This document shows, piece after piece, positions 15,029-23,179 of a DNA stretch of 34,680 nucleotides. A program made the position numbers and the translations under genes. How positions within the stretch are numbered: the stretch's first letter is position 1; every line of letters starts with the position of its first letter. Origin of the DNA: Desulfurococcaceae archaeon. GTDB taxonomy: Archaea > Thermoproteota > Thermoprotei_A > Sulfolobales > Acidilobaceae. Where the stretch lies: positions 1 to 34,680 of the forward strand of contig JAJHQN010000005.1 of the NCBI GenBank assembly GCA_020833325.1. The letters run 5' to 3'. The notes under the pieces were generated by a model that ran no database searches, was not told where the DNA came from, and was given only the letters and a program-made list of their open reading frames with translations.

Positions 15029-15308
15029 CATTCTATGCCACGAGCTCATAGGCTTAAGGGTTAAAGTGTTAAACCACCTGGACCCCAGCCTGGAGGGCGT
15101 CGAGGGAGCAGTAGTCTGGGAAACCACCAGGTCTATTAGAGTGGATAGGGGGGGAAAGGTCATTTCAGTACTTAAGCCCAGCTCTATACTCCTAGTAGAG
15201 ATACCTGGATCTGGATGGGTTAAGGTGAGAGGTGACGATATATTGGGTAGCCCGTTTGAGAGGGCTAAGAGGATGGCTAGAGGTGAGAGGTGCGATGCCA
15301 GCGTTTAA
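15009..15308 (+). CDS. rnp1: RNase P protein component 1 (Rnp1/Pop4)
   Basis: This 99-aa protein matches the Pop4/Rpp29 fold: NILCHELIGLRVKVLNHLDPSLEGVEGAVVWETTRSIRV, then VISVLKPSSILLVEI and GDDILGSPFERAKRM near the C-terminus. With Rpp21 it stabilises the specificity domain of RNase P RNA in tRNA 5' maturation. Its place inside the ribosomal operon between uL29 and uS17 is the conserved archaeal arrangement. The start is GTG 15009 inside uL29. The stop overlaps the true uS17 start. Confidence 0.92.
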   Translation: MELSKDNILCHELIGLRVKVLNHLDPSLEGVEGAVVWETTRSIRVDRGGKVISVLKPSSILLVEIPGSGWVKVRGDDILGSPFERAKRMARGERCDASV

Positions 15309-15642
15309 ACAGGTTAAGAACCTTAAAGTGCCAGGGGTGGAGCCGCCTAGGGATGTGTGTTCTGATAGGAACTGCCCCTGGCACGGGAGTTTAAGGGTTA
15401 GAGGTGTCATACTAGAGGGTGTTGTGGTTAAGGCTAGTGCTAGGGGAATGGTGGTGGTAAGCCATGAATACCTACGCTACGATGAGAAGTATAGGAGGTA
15501 TGAGAGGAGTCGTAGGAAGATACACGCCCACCTACCAGGTTGTATTAAGGTAACCTTAGGCCAGAGGGTTTTGATTGGAGAGTGTAGACCCTTAGCTAAA
15601 ACTGTTAAATTCGTAGTCCTAGGGGTGGTGGGCGGTGGCTAA
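15295..15642 (+). CDS. rps17: 30S ribosomal protein uS17
   Basis: The ORF track starts at 15232, but those first 21 codons are rnp1 read in another frame. ATG 15295 follows GAGGTG and opens MPAFKQVKNLKVPGVEPP, giving 115 aa, the normal archaeal size. The core is LRVRGVILEGVVVKASARGMVVVSHEYLRYDEKYRRYERSRRKIHAHLPGC, followed by LGQRVLIGECRPLAKTVKFVVL. CSDRNCPWHG near residues 22-31 is a two-Cys element common in archaeal uS17. It binds the body of 16S rRNA. Confidence 0.95.
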   Translation: MPAFKQVKNLKVPGVEPPRDVCSDRNCPWHGSLRVRGVILEGVVVKASARGMVVVSHEYLRYDEKYRRYERSRRKIHAHLPGCIKVTLGQRVLIGECRPLAKTVKFVVLGVVGGG

Positions 15643-16054
15643 GAGGAAGTATCTTATAACATCAGCTAGACCCAAGGTTAATGCAGGTCTCCAGGTGGGT
15701 AGCTATGTTAGCGTTGCCGATAATAGTGGAGCTAAGGAGATAATGGTTATCAACGTTCCACTTATAAAAACCAGGCTTAGAAGAGTCCCCTTCGCTGGCG
15801 TGGGGGATCTTATAGTTGCATCTGTTAAGAGGGGAACCCCTCAGATGAGGAGGCAGATTGTATACGCTGTAATAGTAAGGCAGAGGAGGCCTTTCAGGAG
15901 ACCTGATGGAACATGGGTTTCCTTTGAGGATAACGCTGCAGTCCTAGTAAACCCTGACGGTACACCTAGAGCTAGCGAGATTAGAGGGCCTATTGCTAGG
16001 GAGGCTGCGGAGAGGTGGCCTAAGGTGGCTAAGCTAGCCACCATGATAGTCTAG
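15635..16054 (+). CDS. rpl14: 50S ribosomal protein uL14
   Basis: This 139-aa beta-barrel protein has [24 protein letters not shown], then [52 protein letters not shown] and the C-terminal [22 protein letters not shown]. These are unambiguous uL14 features. It forms part of the subunit interface and the site where eIF6 binds. The start is GTG 15635, overlapping the uS17 stop by 8 nt. Confidence 0.97.
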   Translation: MAKRKYLITSARPKVNAGLQVGSYVSVADNSGAKEIMVINVPLIKTRLRRVPFAGVGDLIVASVKRGTPQMRRQIVYAVIVRQRRPFRRPDGTWVSFEDNAAVLVNPDGTPRASEIRGPIAREAAERWPKVAKLATMIV

Positions 16055-16064
16055 GGTGGGTGGG

Positions 16065-16505
16065 ATGGCGAGGTTAACTGAGAGTAGACAGCCTAGGAAG
16101 CAGAGGCTCGCTCTGTTAAAAGCCCCTCTGCACGCTAGGCAGAAGCTTATAAGCGCACCTCTAAGCGAGGAGCTTAGGGAGAAGTATGGTGTTAGAAGCC
16201 TCCCAGTTAGGAAGGGTGATAGGGTTAGGGTTGTTAGAGGGGATTTCAAAGGGCATGAGGGGGCTGTTGTTAGAGTTGACCTAAGAAAGACAAGGATATT
16301 CGTTGAAGGGGTTACTGTGAAGAGGCAGGATGGAACACCTAGGTTCGTCCCCATACATCCTTCAAAGGTGGTTATAGTGGCTTTGGATCTTAAGGATGGG
16401 TGGAGGAGGTCTATAGTTGAGAGGAGAGGTGGAGAGGTGGCAGAGGAGGCTGGGGGCGGCAAGCCCGAGGCTCAAGCCGGAGAGGGAGGTGGTGTAAGTG
16501 GCTAG
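16065..16505 (+). CDS. rpl24: 50S ribosomal protein uL24
   Basis: The ORF track begins at GTG 16056. ATG 16065 gives the standard archaeal opening [25 protein letters not shown] and leaves room for a GGTGGG site, so I prefer it (146 aa). The core is [47 protein letters not shown], a KOW domain. It nucleates large-subunit assembly. The C-terminal extension [19 protein letters not shown] is low-complexity and probably disordered. The stop overlaps the eS4 start by 8 nt. Confidence 0.95.
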   Translation: MARLTESRQPRKQRLALLKAPLHARQKLISAPLSEELREKYGVRSLPVRKGDRVRVVRGDFKGHEGAVVRVDLRKTRIFVEGVTVKRQDGTPRFVPIHPSKVVIVALDLKDGWRRSIVERRGGEVAEEAGGGKPEAQAGEGGGVSG

Positions 16506-17259
16506 AATGGGCGCTAGGAGGCATTTAAAAGCTCTGGTTGCACCCGAGTTCTGGCCTATACTTAGGAAAGAGTATAAGTGGACTGTTAAGCCGAGACCAG
16601 GACCTCACCCCATGGAGAGGAGCCTCCCACTACTATTGATTGTGAGGGATATTCTAGGTTATGCTAAGACCGGGAGGGAGGCTAGGAAGCTTATAGCGGA
16701 GGGCTCCTTTAAGGTTGATGGTGTGGTGAGGAAGGATTATAAGTTCCCGGTTGGCTTCATGGATGTTATCGAGGTTACTAAGGCTGGGGAGTTCTACAGA
16801 CTCCTACCATACCCTGTTAAGTTCTTCAAGCTTCAACCTATATCGAGGGAGGAGGCTGCGATTAAGCCTCTAAGGATTGAGGGTAAGACTACTGTTAAGG
16901 GGGGTCATGTGCAATTACACCTGTTTGACGGTAGAAATATTATGATAAGAGTTGGAGACCCCAGGAATCCTGTTGAAGACGTATACGATACTTGGGGTAC
17001 ACTAATACTATCTATCCCAGGCTCGGAGGTTAAAGGCTACATAGGCTTCGGTGTGGGGAAAGTGGCTGTGGTAATAGGGGGTAAGGCTGTGGGCAGGGTT
17101 GGGAGGATTAAGTCTGTGGCTTGGGGTTGGAGGAGGGAGGCTACAGTTGTTACACTAGAAGATCCTAGGGGCAATCTATTCCAAACCAGCCTTAACTACG
17201 TGTTCATTATAGGGGAGGATAAGCCCGTCATAAGGCTACCGGAGGGGGCCTGGCCGTGA
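16498..17259 (+). CDS. rps4e: 30S ribosomal protein eS4
   Basis: This 253-aa protein opens [20 protein letters not shown] and continues with the S4-like RNA-binding region [34 protein letters not shown], a central RS4NT/RS4e part, and a C-terminal KOW-like [21 protein letters not shown]. It is archaeal and eukaryotic specific. The start is GTG within the uL24 tail. The end overlaps uL5 by 4 nt (GTGA). Confidence 0.96.
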   Translation: MARMGARRHLKALVAPEFWPILRKEYKWTVKPRPGPHPMERSLPLLLIVRDILGYAKTGREARKLIAEGSFKVDGVVRKDYKFPVGFMDVIEVTKAGEFYRLLPYPVKFFKLQPISREEAAIKPLRIEGKTTVKGGHVQLHLFDGRNIMIRVGDPRNPVEDVYDTWGTLILSIPGSEVKGYIGFGVGKVAVVIGGKAVGRVGRIKSVAWGWRREATVVTLEDPRGNLFQTSLNYVFIIGEDKPVIRLPEGAWP

Positions 17260-17819
17260 GCTCCGCCATTCTAACACCAGATATTGTTGAGAGGATTCTG
17301 GAGGAGTGGAAAAAGCAGCCTATGAGGAAGCCTAGGATAGTGAAAGTTACATTAAACATAGGCGTCGGGACTAGTGGGGAGAAGCTTGCTAAAGCCCATA
17401 AGGTTTTAGAGCAGATAACGGAGGCTAAACCCGTGCCGAGAAGAGCTAAGAAGACTGTGAGAGCTTTCGGGATAAAGAAGGGGGAGAATATAGGCGTGGC
17501 GGTTACGCTAAGAGGGGAAAAAGCTTTATCCACATTGAAAAGACTGTTTGAAGCTGTAGGTAATAGGGTTAAAGCCTCCAGCATAGACGAGCATGGAAAC
17601 CTGTGTTTCGGCATACCAGAGCATATACAGATACCGGGTATAAGATACGACCCCGAAATAGGAATATACGGTCTCGACGTCTGCATAACAATTTCAAGAC
17701 CAGGCTCAAGAGTAGCCATTAGGAAGAGAGCTAGAGCGAGAATACCGAGAAGGCATAGAGTGACAAGAGAGGAGACTATGGTTTTATTAAGCCAACTCCT
17801 AAACATAACATTTACATAG
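17256..17819 (+). CDS. rpl5: 50S ribosomal protein uL5
   Basis: This 187-aa protein has [63 protein letters not shown] and [25 protein letters not shown], the standard archaeal uL5 blocks. It binds 5S rRNA in the central protuberance. The start is GTG overlapping the eS4 stop. Codon use shifts toward A- and C-ending triplets from here to the end of the operon. Confidence 0.97.
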   Translation: MSSAILTPDIVERILEEWKKQPMRKPRIVKVTLNIGVGTSGEKLAKAHKVLEQITEAKPVPRRAKKTVRAFGIKKGENIGVAVTLRGEKALSTLKRLFEAVGNRVKASSIDEHGNLCFGIPEHIQIPGIRYDPEIGIYGLDVCITISRPGSRVAIRKRARARIPRRHRVTREETMVLLSQLLNITFT

Positions 17820-17832
17820 GAGGTGTTAGAGA

Positions 17833-17997
17833 CTGGCTAAATTCAAACCACCAAACCCTAAGAGGATAGGTAGAGGAGCACAAAAATGCCAGAGGTGTGG
17901 AACGAGAGACGCTGTTATACAGAAGTACAACCTCTACCTATGCAGACAATGCTTCAGAGAAATAGCCTACACACTAGGCTTCAAAAAATACATGTAA
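17833..17997 (+). CDS. rps14: 30S ribosomal protein uS14 (zinc form) with an apparent CTG start
   Basis: This gene is missing from the ORF track. The frame encodes AKFKPPNPKRIGRGAQKCQR, then CGTRDAVIQKYNLYLCRQCF and REIAYTLGFKKYM, ending TAA 17995-17997. It is a 54-aa uS14 with CxxC...CxxC zinc ligands. No ATG, GTG or TTG precedes the conserved part: the codon before GCT-AAA is CTG 17833, and an in-frame TAG lies two codons further upstream. A perfect GGAGGTG at 17819-17825 sits 7 nt before the CTG, so initiation there is plausible. A one-base sequencing insertion turning GAGATGGCT into GAGACTGGCT would also explain it. Confidence 0.9.
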   Translation: MAKFKPPNPKRIGRGAQKCQRCGTRDAVIQKYNLYLCRQCFREIAYTLGFKKYM

Positions 17998-18009
17998 GAG
18001 GGTGAGAAC

Positions 18010-18411
18010 ATGGTAATGCTAGACACACTAGCAAACGCCCTAGCAACAATAAAGAACTGCGAATGGAGGGGTAAAAGAGAAGCAATAATAACACCAGCAT
18101 CAAAACTAATAGCAGAAGTACTCAGGGTAATCCAAAAAGAAGGCTACATAGGAGAATTCGAGTACATAGACGACGGAAGATGGGGTAAATTCAGAGTACA
18201 ACTACTAGGAAGAATAAACGACATAGGAGCCATAAAACCGAGAACATCAATAACATACAGAGAACTAGTAAAACTACCAGAACACCTCAAAAAATACCTA
18301 GCAAGCAGAGACATAGGAATACTAATAATATCCACAAGCCAAGGAGTAATGTCACACAAAGAAGCAATAAAAAGAAGAACAGGAGGCATACTACTAGCAT
18401 ACGTCTATTGA
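18010..18411 (+). CDS. rps8: 30S ribosomal protein uS8
   Basis: This 133-aa protein has [45 protein letters not shown] and the C-terminal [35 protein letters not shown], all typical of archaeal uS8. It binds helix 21 of 16S rRNA. ATG 18010 and ATG 18016 are both possible. It is the last gene of the operon here. uL6, eL32, eL19, uL18, uS5, uL30 and uL15, which often follow in archaea, are absent downstream. Confidence 0.97.
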   Translation: MVMLDTLANALATIKNCEWRGKREAIITPASKLIAEVLRVIQKEGYIGEFEYIDDGRWGKFRVQLLGRINDIGAIKPRTSITYRELVKLPEHLKKYLASRDIGILIISTSQGVMSHKEAIKRRTGGILLAYVY

Positions 18412-18487
18412 GACAAAGATAATAAATAGAACCCCCCAGAAACCCACCCTAACCCCTTAAAAGCGCTGCAGAACAAATTCTACCTAC

Positions 18488-18756
18488 GGCGGGTGCCTCC
18501 AAAGCACCCGCGCGGATACAACGCCTCCAACCCGGAGGCGTGTTTGAATTGAGTTAGGTTTATATGGAGAAGCATATAAACTGTGAACCCCAAAGAGATC
18601 CGAACCCCAAGGCAACCCCCTTGGGGCATAGGATCTCAGAGGGGCTTAACGGTTTATATGCTTCTCCATATAAACCTAACTCAATTCAAACCGCCCCCAC
18701 CGGGCCCGGGGGCTTGGAGGCGTTGTATTTCCGGAAGTGCTTTGGAGGCACCCGCC
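18488..18756. repeat. 269-bp nested palindrome downstream of uS8
   Basis: Three perfect arm pairs are nested. They are 18488-18507 with 18737-18756 (20 bp, GGCGGGTGCCTCCAAAGCAC), 18516-18530 with 18714-18728 (15 bp) and 18543-18581 with 18652-18690 (39 bp). The 70-nt centre folds further through GAGATCC/GGATCTC and CCCCAAGG/CCTTGGGG. Alternative local hairpins exist inside the arms: CGCCTCC/GGAGGCG, GCCCCC/GGGGGC, and GTTTATATG/CATATAAAC, which also places TATA-like boxes in both directions. No coding frame, tRNA or known RNA motif was recognised. The flanks (18412-18487 and 18757-18845) hold no gene. It could be a structured RNA, a terminator or a non-autonomous mobile element. Confidence 0.9.
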
Positions 18757-18845
18757 ACCTACATTCTAGTTTTCTAGAGTTTCCTTGGATGGTGTTCTAG
18801 CTTCTATAATGTGGATAAGCTTTTAGGGATTGTTGCAGGGAGTTA

Positions 18846-20189
18846 TTGGTTGGTAAGGTGCCTGAGGTGGATTTGTTACTACTAGCTGTATTCGTGTTTA
18901 CAATCTTACTCGTGATAGTTGCACCTTATGAGAGGGCTTTGATAGCACTTTTTGGAGTGATAGTCATGGTCCTGGTCTCTGCTAGCTACACGTTTGGTGA
19001 CGCCTTTAAGTCTGTTGACTGGAATGTTATAATGATCTTGTTTGGTATGTGGATGTTATCAGGTTATCTTTCCAAGTCTGGGCTTCCTCAGTATGTGGTT
19101 TTTATTTTATCAAGTAGGGTTCGCTCGTATTCAGCGTTACTATTATCCATAATTTTAGTGGCGGGGTTCATAACATTATTTGTTGACAATGTTCTTGTGA
19201 TACTACTTCTCGGAGGGCTGGCTGTCAGGGTGGCTTTAAGAGCTGGTATGGACCCCCTGGTGGCTGCAATGACTGTTGGTCTTGCAGCTAACTATATGGG
19301 TACAGCGCTACTCCTAGGAGATCTGCCACCTCAAATGTTACACGGTGTAGCGGGGGCGGAGTTCTTGGATTTCATATGGTTTAGGGGGGCTCCTAGTAGT
19401 CTCCCCCTACTATCCCTGTCATTCATACTTACACTCCTAACACTATACCCTTTATGGTTTAAGGCTACCAGGACTAGGATGGGAGGGGATGCGAGCTCCA
19501 CCATAGAACTTGAAGCCCCCAAGCTTGATAAGATTACAGCGTTCGTAGCAACATTTGGCTTCATAGCATTCATTGTTCTAGCTTCGATAAGGCCAATGCT
19601 AGGTGTAGAGCTTGGTGCTTTAGCAGTATCAGTAGCTACTGCTACTTCGGTCTTGTTGGAGCTTCTAAGATATAGTTTTAAAGGCAATAGCATCCCGGCC
19701 TTTGAAGATGTTTTAAGGGATATGGAGTGGAGGGTGATAATATTCTATATATCGCTCTTCATGCTCGTAGGAGGGCTTAAAGCGGGCGGTGTTATAGACG
19801 AGGTATCTAGGATTGTAGCATCCTACATAGAAAGAGATATACTACTATCCTACACTCTAGTTTACTGGGCGACAGCACTACTATCAACAGTAGTAGAGCA
19901 TGACGCAGTCATACTATTCCTCCTAAAATCCCTAAAAGAAACAGGAGGTATACTAGGCTTGGATCCGTGGCCACATTACTGGGCGGTAGCCTGGGCGGGA
20001 ACCCTGGGGAGTAATGCCACAATTGCCGGAGCTCCAGCCTTATACCTATCACTGGTTATAGCTGAGAAAGCTAGAGGCACTCGAATCTCGTGGATTGAGT
20101 GGTTGAAGATAACAATACCCTTCACTATAATATCGCTATTAATCCACTACATCCTCAGCATAATAGTAGTACCCTACTACATAGATTAG
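18846..20189 (+). CDS. ArsB/NhaD-type (ion transporter superfamily) permease
   Basis: This 447-aa protein has roughly 11-12 transmembrane segments and the two-fold pseudo-symmetry of this superfamily. The first half has SVDWNVIMILFGMWMLSGYL, FVDNVLVILLLGGLAVRVAL and AANYMGTALLLGDLPPQML, the counterparts of the D-N-V and GDPPN motifs. The second half has MEWRVIIFYISLFMLVGGLK, VVEHDAVILFLL and GTLGSNATIAGAPALYL. In the second half the usual VDN-P motif reads VEHDA, so the ion-coupling site may differ. Arsenite, Na+/H+ exchange or organic acid transport are all possible; the substrate is not assignable. The start is TTG 18846, 89 bp after the palindrome, with no partner genes. Confidence 0.75.
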   Translation: MVGKVPEVDLLLLAVFVFTILLVIVAPYERALIALFGVIVMVLVSASYTFGDAFKSVDWNVIMILFGMWMLSGYLSKSGLPQYVVFILSSRVRSYSALLLSIILVAGFITLFVDNVLVILLLGGLAVRVALRAGMDPLVAAMTVGLAANYMGTALLLGDLPPQMLHGVAGAEFLDFIWFRGAPSSLPLLSLSFILTLLTLYPLWFKATRTRMGGDASSTIELEAPKLDKITAFVATFGFIAFIVLASIRPMLGVELGALAVSVATATSVLLELLRYSFKGNSIPAFEDVLRDMEWRVIIFYISLFMLVGGLKAGGVIDEVSRIVASYIERDILLSYTLVYWATALLSTVVEHDAVILFLLKSLKETGGILGLDPWPHYWAVAWAGTLGSNATIAGAPALYLSLVIAEKARGTRISWIEWLKITIPFTIISLLIHYILSIIVVPYYID

Positions 20190-20210
20190 AGAGGGTGCGA
20201 GGCCTCAACG

Positions 20211-21263
20211 TTACAGCTCCAAGCCCCAGTATCTCCCTAGAATTCTACGGAGTCCTTCTGTAATCCTTCTAGGCGGCTCTCTAGGCTCTATTGCTCTCCT
20301 AAACTCTTTAAATCCTAGGAGTACTTCAACGTACTCTCTTAATCCGTATCTAAGGCCGTCTCCATAGCCTCCTTCTACGTTTATAACTAGGGCTTTAATC
20401 CTCCCTCCGATCCACTGGCTTCTTATCGCCCAGGCTATGCGGCCGTACGCCTCCTTAGTTGCTCTAAGCATTGTTAACGGGTCTCCCTGGTATGCGTCAA
20501 ACCCAGCTGAAACTACCACCGCCTCGGGTTTAAACACCTCCATAACAGGTTCTAGGACCTTCTCTACGAACCAGAAGTATTGAGGGTCGCCTGAGAATGC
20601 TGGGAGTGGAATGTTTATCTTCGTCCCCTCCGCTCCCCTTCCTCCTATATCATCTACATCTCCTGTCCCAGGATATATGGCCTCCTGGTGTACGTCTATG
20701 TGGACTACTTTTGGATCCTCCCAGAACACATCCTGCGTTCCATTGCCGTGATGCGCGTCAAAGTCGATTACCAGAACCCTTAAACCTCTATCCTCTAAGG
20801 CCTTAGCCGCTATAGCTGCGTAGTTAAATATACAGAAGCCCAGCGTAGGAGCACCCATAGCCCACCCGCTTCGACCAGCATGGTGACCTCCAGGTCTAGG
20901 CATTATAAGCCACGGCTCTCCACTCTCAAGAGATTTAATGGCCGCCATGTAGGCTGCTGTGGCAAACCTAGCTGAGATGGTGAACGTATGCTCTGTAACA
21001 TAGGTATCAGCGTCTAGGTAGTGGAATCCCTTTCTAGACTCTTCAGCAATAAACCTCACATAGTCGCTTGAGTGTACGAGCTCTAAGAGGCTAATGCTAG
21101 CCTCAGGTGTACCTGTAACCTCCACCTTGCTCCATAAACTGGATTCCCTTAGGGACTCTAATGCAACTTCAAGCCTCCACGGGTTCTCAGGATGCCTTCC
21201 AGAAGGGTCTGCGTGCAGCCTGTGAACGTCGTCGTATACAATCCTTAAAATCAAATCCGGCAC
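20211..21263 (-). CDS. Histone deacetylase-family (AcuC/acetylpolyamine amidohydrolase-like) protein
   Basis: This 350-aa protein has an intact arginase-deacetylase active site. It shows the catalytic His pair in PRPGGHHAG at 123-130, FCIFNYAAIAA at 143-153, zinc ligands Asp169 and His171 in VIDFDAHHGNGTQDVF, Asp256 in SAGFDAYQGDPL, and the transition-state Tyr in VEGGYGDGL. It should hydrolyse acetyl-lysine or an acetylated small amine in the cytoplasm. The true substrate (chromatin protein, acetyl-CoA synthetase or polyamine) is unknown. It lies 25 bp downstream of the S9 peptidase on the same strand, so the two are probably one operon. The start is GTG 21263. Confidence 0.88.
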   Translation of the reverse strand: MPDLILRIVYDDVHRLHADPSGRHPENPWRLEVALESLRESSLWSKVEVTGTPEASISLLELVHSSDYVRFIAEESRKGFHYLDADTYVTEHTFTISARFATAAYMAAIKSLESGEPWLIMPRPGGHHAGRSGWAMGAPTLGFCIFNYAAIAAKALEDRGLRVLVIDFDAHHGNGTQDVFWEDPKVVHIDVHQEAIYPGTGDVDDIGGRGAEGTKINIPLPAFSGDPQYFWFVEKVLEPVMEVFKPEAVVVSAGFDAYQGDPLTMLRATKEAYGRIAWAIRSQWIGGRIKALVINVEGGYGDGLRYGLREYVEVLLGFKEFRRAIEPREPPRRITEGLRRILGRYWGLEL

Positions 21264-21288
21264 CTTACGCTATTTAAAGGGGTGCTCG

Positions 21289-23067
21289 TTAAGGTGGGGT
21301 GAGCTCATAGGGTTTCCTAAGACACCTGTTAAGGAATAGTATGGCTGGTAGTAGTATCTTCATAGCATCATCAACGGTGTTAACCACATGGCCCATATCC
21401 GGTATTATATGAGCTTCAAAGGTCTTACCCTTCTCCAGCATTAAGCTCATAAACCTAATCACAGGCTTTAGAGGGGTTCTCGTATCGTTTTGAGGGTGTA
21501 TTATACATATGGGCTTCTTCACCCCATCAACCCTCGATATGGGCGATCTCTCTCTAAGTAACTCCCTACTACCTGCAAAAAGAGTTTCTATGAAGAACCT
21601 GAATATGGCGTCACCAAGCTCGTACATCTCCTCCCAATCAGCTACACTAGCTCCAGCAACACCACACTCGTAGAGATCAGGCTTACTAGCCATAGCCCAT
21701 AGTGTCATGTAACCACCATAACTATAGCCCATTATGAATAGTCTGTCCGCCAACCCACTCTCCCAAGCCCACCGCGATACGCTAGCCACATCCTCTAAAT
21801 CCCCCCCGCCAGGATCACCTATATCAAGTTGCCTAAAGTCCTCACCATACCCCGTGGATCCTCTAAAGTTGGGGGCTACGACGTTGAATCCCGTTGCCAC
21901 AAGAGATGCTATAAGAGCATCCCATGAACTGTCAACTTCATCCCAAGGACCCCCGTGAACATAGATTACAGTCGGTCCGGGTCTGCCTGCCAGCCTACTT
22001 TCAACGTAGAATACGGGGATTTGAACTCCATCAAATGAACTAACGTATGTGAAGCCTAGGTTGGTGAAAGACTCCTCCACGTCACCTGGAAGTCTAGACT
22101 CTAGGATGATGTTCTCGACACCCTGGTCCAGGTTGAGTTCAACGAGCCTCGATGGCATCCTTATGCTTGTGTAACTTAGGTAGACTCTACCTTCATTGTA
22201 TACAGCACCGTTTATAACCCCCTCAGCTCGGTAGACTAGCCTACCGTCGAGGAATAGCCTAGTTCTCCCCTCTCTCTTCCCAACGACGACCCACGAGTTA
22301 TCCTGGAACTTGTATAGAGGGTGCTCTACTGGAGCGTACTCCTCGTAATCTTTAAATGCAAACCTAACGCTACCGACCTCCCATGTGCTGAGATCTAATC
22401 TCAGGAGCTCGTTCCTCTTAGGGTTTAAAGCGTTACTCTCGAATACAACAGCATTCCCAACTATAACTGGGTTCTTATTAACACTCCCAGACCTAGGAGT
22501 GTACACTCTAAACTCCCCTCTTCCAATATCCAGTAGGAATATCTCCATTGATAGAGGGTTCCCGGATAGGACTCCGGAACCTACAATTAAATCCCCCATA
22601 ACATCAGATACTATGGCGAGACCAGGTAGCCTATAAACCTTCTCCACAGACCCCCCTTTAGCTACATACACAGCTAGATCTTCCATAGTGGCCCCTGTGA
22701 ATGCAACGTTAACACCGTCATCTGCAACACCGAACACCCTCATAGGCTCCATTGCTATGAGAGGCTCCTCAGTCATCCTACTTAGATCGTAGTAGAGTAG
22801 CTTTTGGAGCTCCCTACCCCCAGAGACATCCCTAGTATAGACAACCCTACTAGCCCCCACCGGTGGCTCCGCCACCCATAGTATAGGCTCTCTTGTAAGC
22901 CTCATTTTATCCCCGCTACCGGGGTCTACGAGTATTAAGCTTGCAAAGCCTTCCTCGTTAGAGTATACTAGGAGTTTACCCCCACCTACTATACCTACAA
23001 GGCTGTATATAGGGGTTCTAACGATCTTCTCAAGGACCTCAACAACTCTGGATGGTTGTAAGCGCAC
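21289..23067 (-). CDS. S9-family serine peptidase (acylaminoacyl-peptidase/prolyl oligopeptidase type)
   Basis: This 592-aa protein has an N-terminal beta-propeller (about 1-340) with short repeated strands, then an alpha/beta-hydrolase domain. VIYVHGGPW at 367-375 is the oxyanion region and GYSYGGYMTLWAM at 447-459 holds the nucleophile Ser449. Asp528 in HPQNDTRTP and His560 in DMGHVVNT complete the triad. No signal peptide is seen, so it is cytoplasmic. Members release N-acylated amino acids or cleave short peptides. Pairing with a deacetylase suggests, as inference, turnover of N-acetylated peptides. The ATG start at 23067 is about 35 bp from a TATA-like palindrome. Confidence 0.9.
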   Translation of the reverse strand: MRLQPSRVVEVLEKIVRTPIYSLVGIVGGGKLLVYSNEEGFASLILVDPGSGDKMRLTREPILWVAEPPVGASRVVYTRDVSGGRELQKLLYYDLSRMTEEPLIAMEPMRVFGVADDGVNVAFTGATMEDLAVYVAKGGSVEKVYRLPGLAIVSDVMGDLIVGSGVLSGNPLSMEIFLLDIGRGEFRVYTPRSGSVNKNPVIVGNAVVFESNALNPKRNELLRLDLSTWEVGSVRFAFKDYEEYAPVEHPLYKFQDNSWVVVGKREGRTRLFLDGRLVYRAEGVINGAVYNEGRVYLSYTSIRMPSRLVELNLDQGVENIILESRLPGDVEESFTNLGFTYVSSFDGVQIPVFYVESRLAGRPGPTVIYVHGGPWDEVDSSWDALIASLVATGFNVVAPNFRGSTGYGEDFRQLDIGDPGGGDLEDVASVSRWAWESGLADRLFIMGYSYGGYMTLWAMASKPDLYECGVAGASVADWEEMYELGDAIFRFFIETLFAGSRELLRERSPISRVDGVKKPICIIHPQNDTRTPLKPVIRFMSLMLEKGKTFEAHIIPDMGHVVNTVDDAMKILLPAILFLNRCLRKPYELTPP

Positions 23068-23097
23068 TTCCCTACACCCTCAGTCGAGGCTGGGGCT

Positions 23098-23112
23098 AAG
23101 GTTTAAATACCT
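23098..23112. promoter_or_regulatory. Shared promoter region between the S9 peptidase and the suf cluster
   Basis: AAGGTTTAAATACCTG is nearly palindromic and can serve as a TATA box in both directions. On the minus strand GGTATTTAAACC lies 35-40 bp before ATG 23067. On the plus strand a second candidate, GTAAGTTTAAG near 23115, is nearer to ATG 23180. Confidence 0.4.
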
Positions 23113-23179
23113 GTAAGTTTAAGTGTTGAGTTAAGAGAGTTTTAGGCTGTAGAGTGGTGCTACGCTAAGGGTGGTTTGA

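Noticed and set aside
15232-15294. 21-codon N-terminal extension of uS17
   Set aside because: These codons are rnp1 in another frame. The conserved protein begins at ATG 15295 after GAGGTG.
18488-18756. SRP 7S RNA, RNase P RNA or a tRNA inside the palindrome
   Set aside because: A CCGGAAG and a GATCCGAACCCC (T-loop-like on the minus strand) are present, but not in the structural positions those RNAs need. The conserved S-domain loop and RNase P core motifs are absent, and the long perfect arms do not fit.
18564-18800. ORFs of 78 and 64 aa inside the palindrome
   Set aside because: They only read through the inverted-repeat arms. They have no Shine-Dalgarno site and low-complexity Pro/Gly-rich translations.
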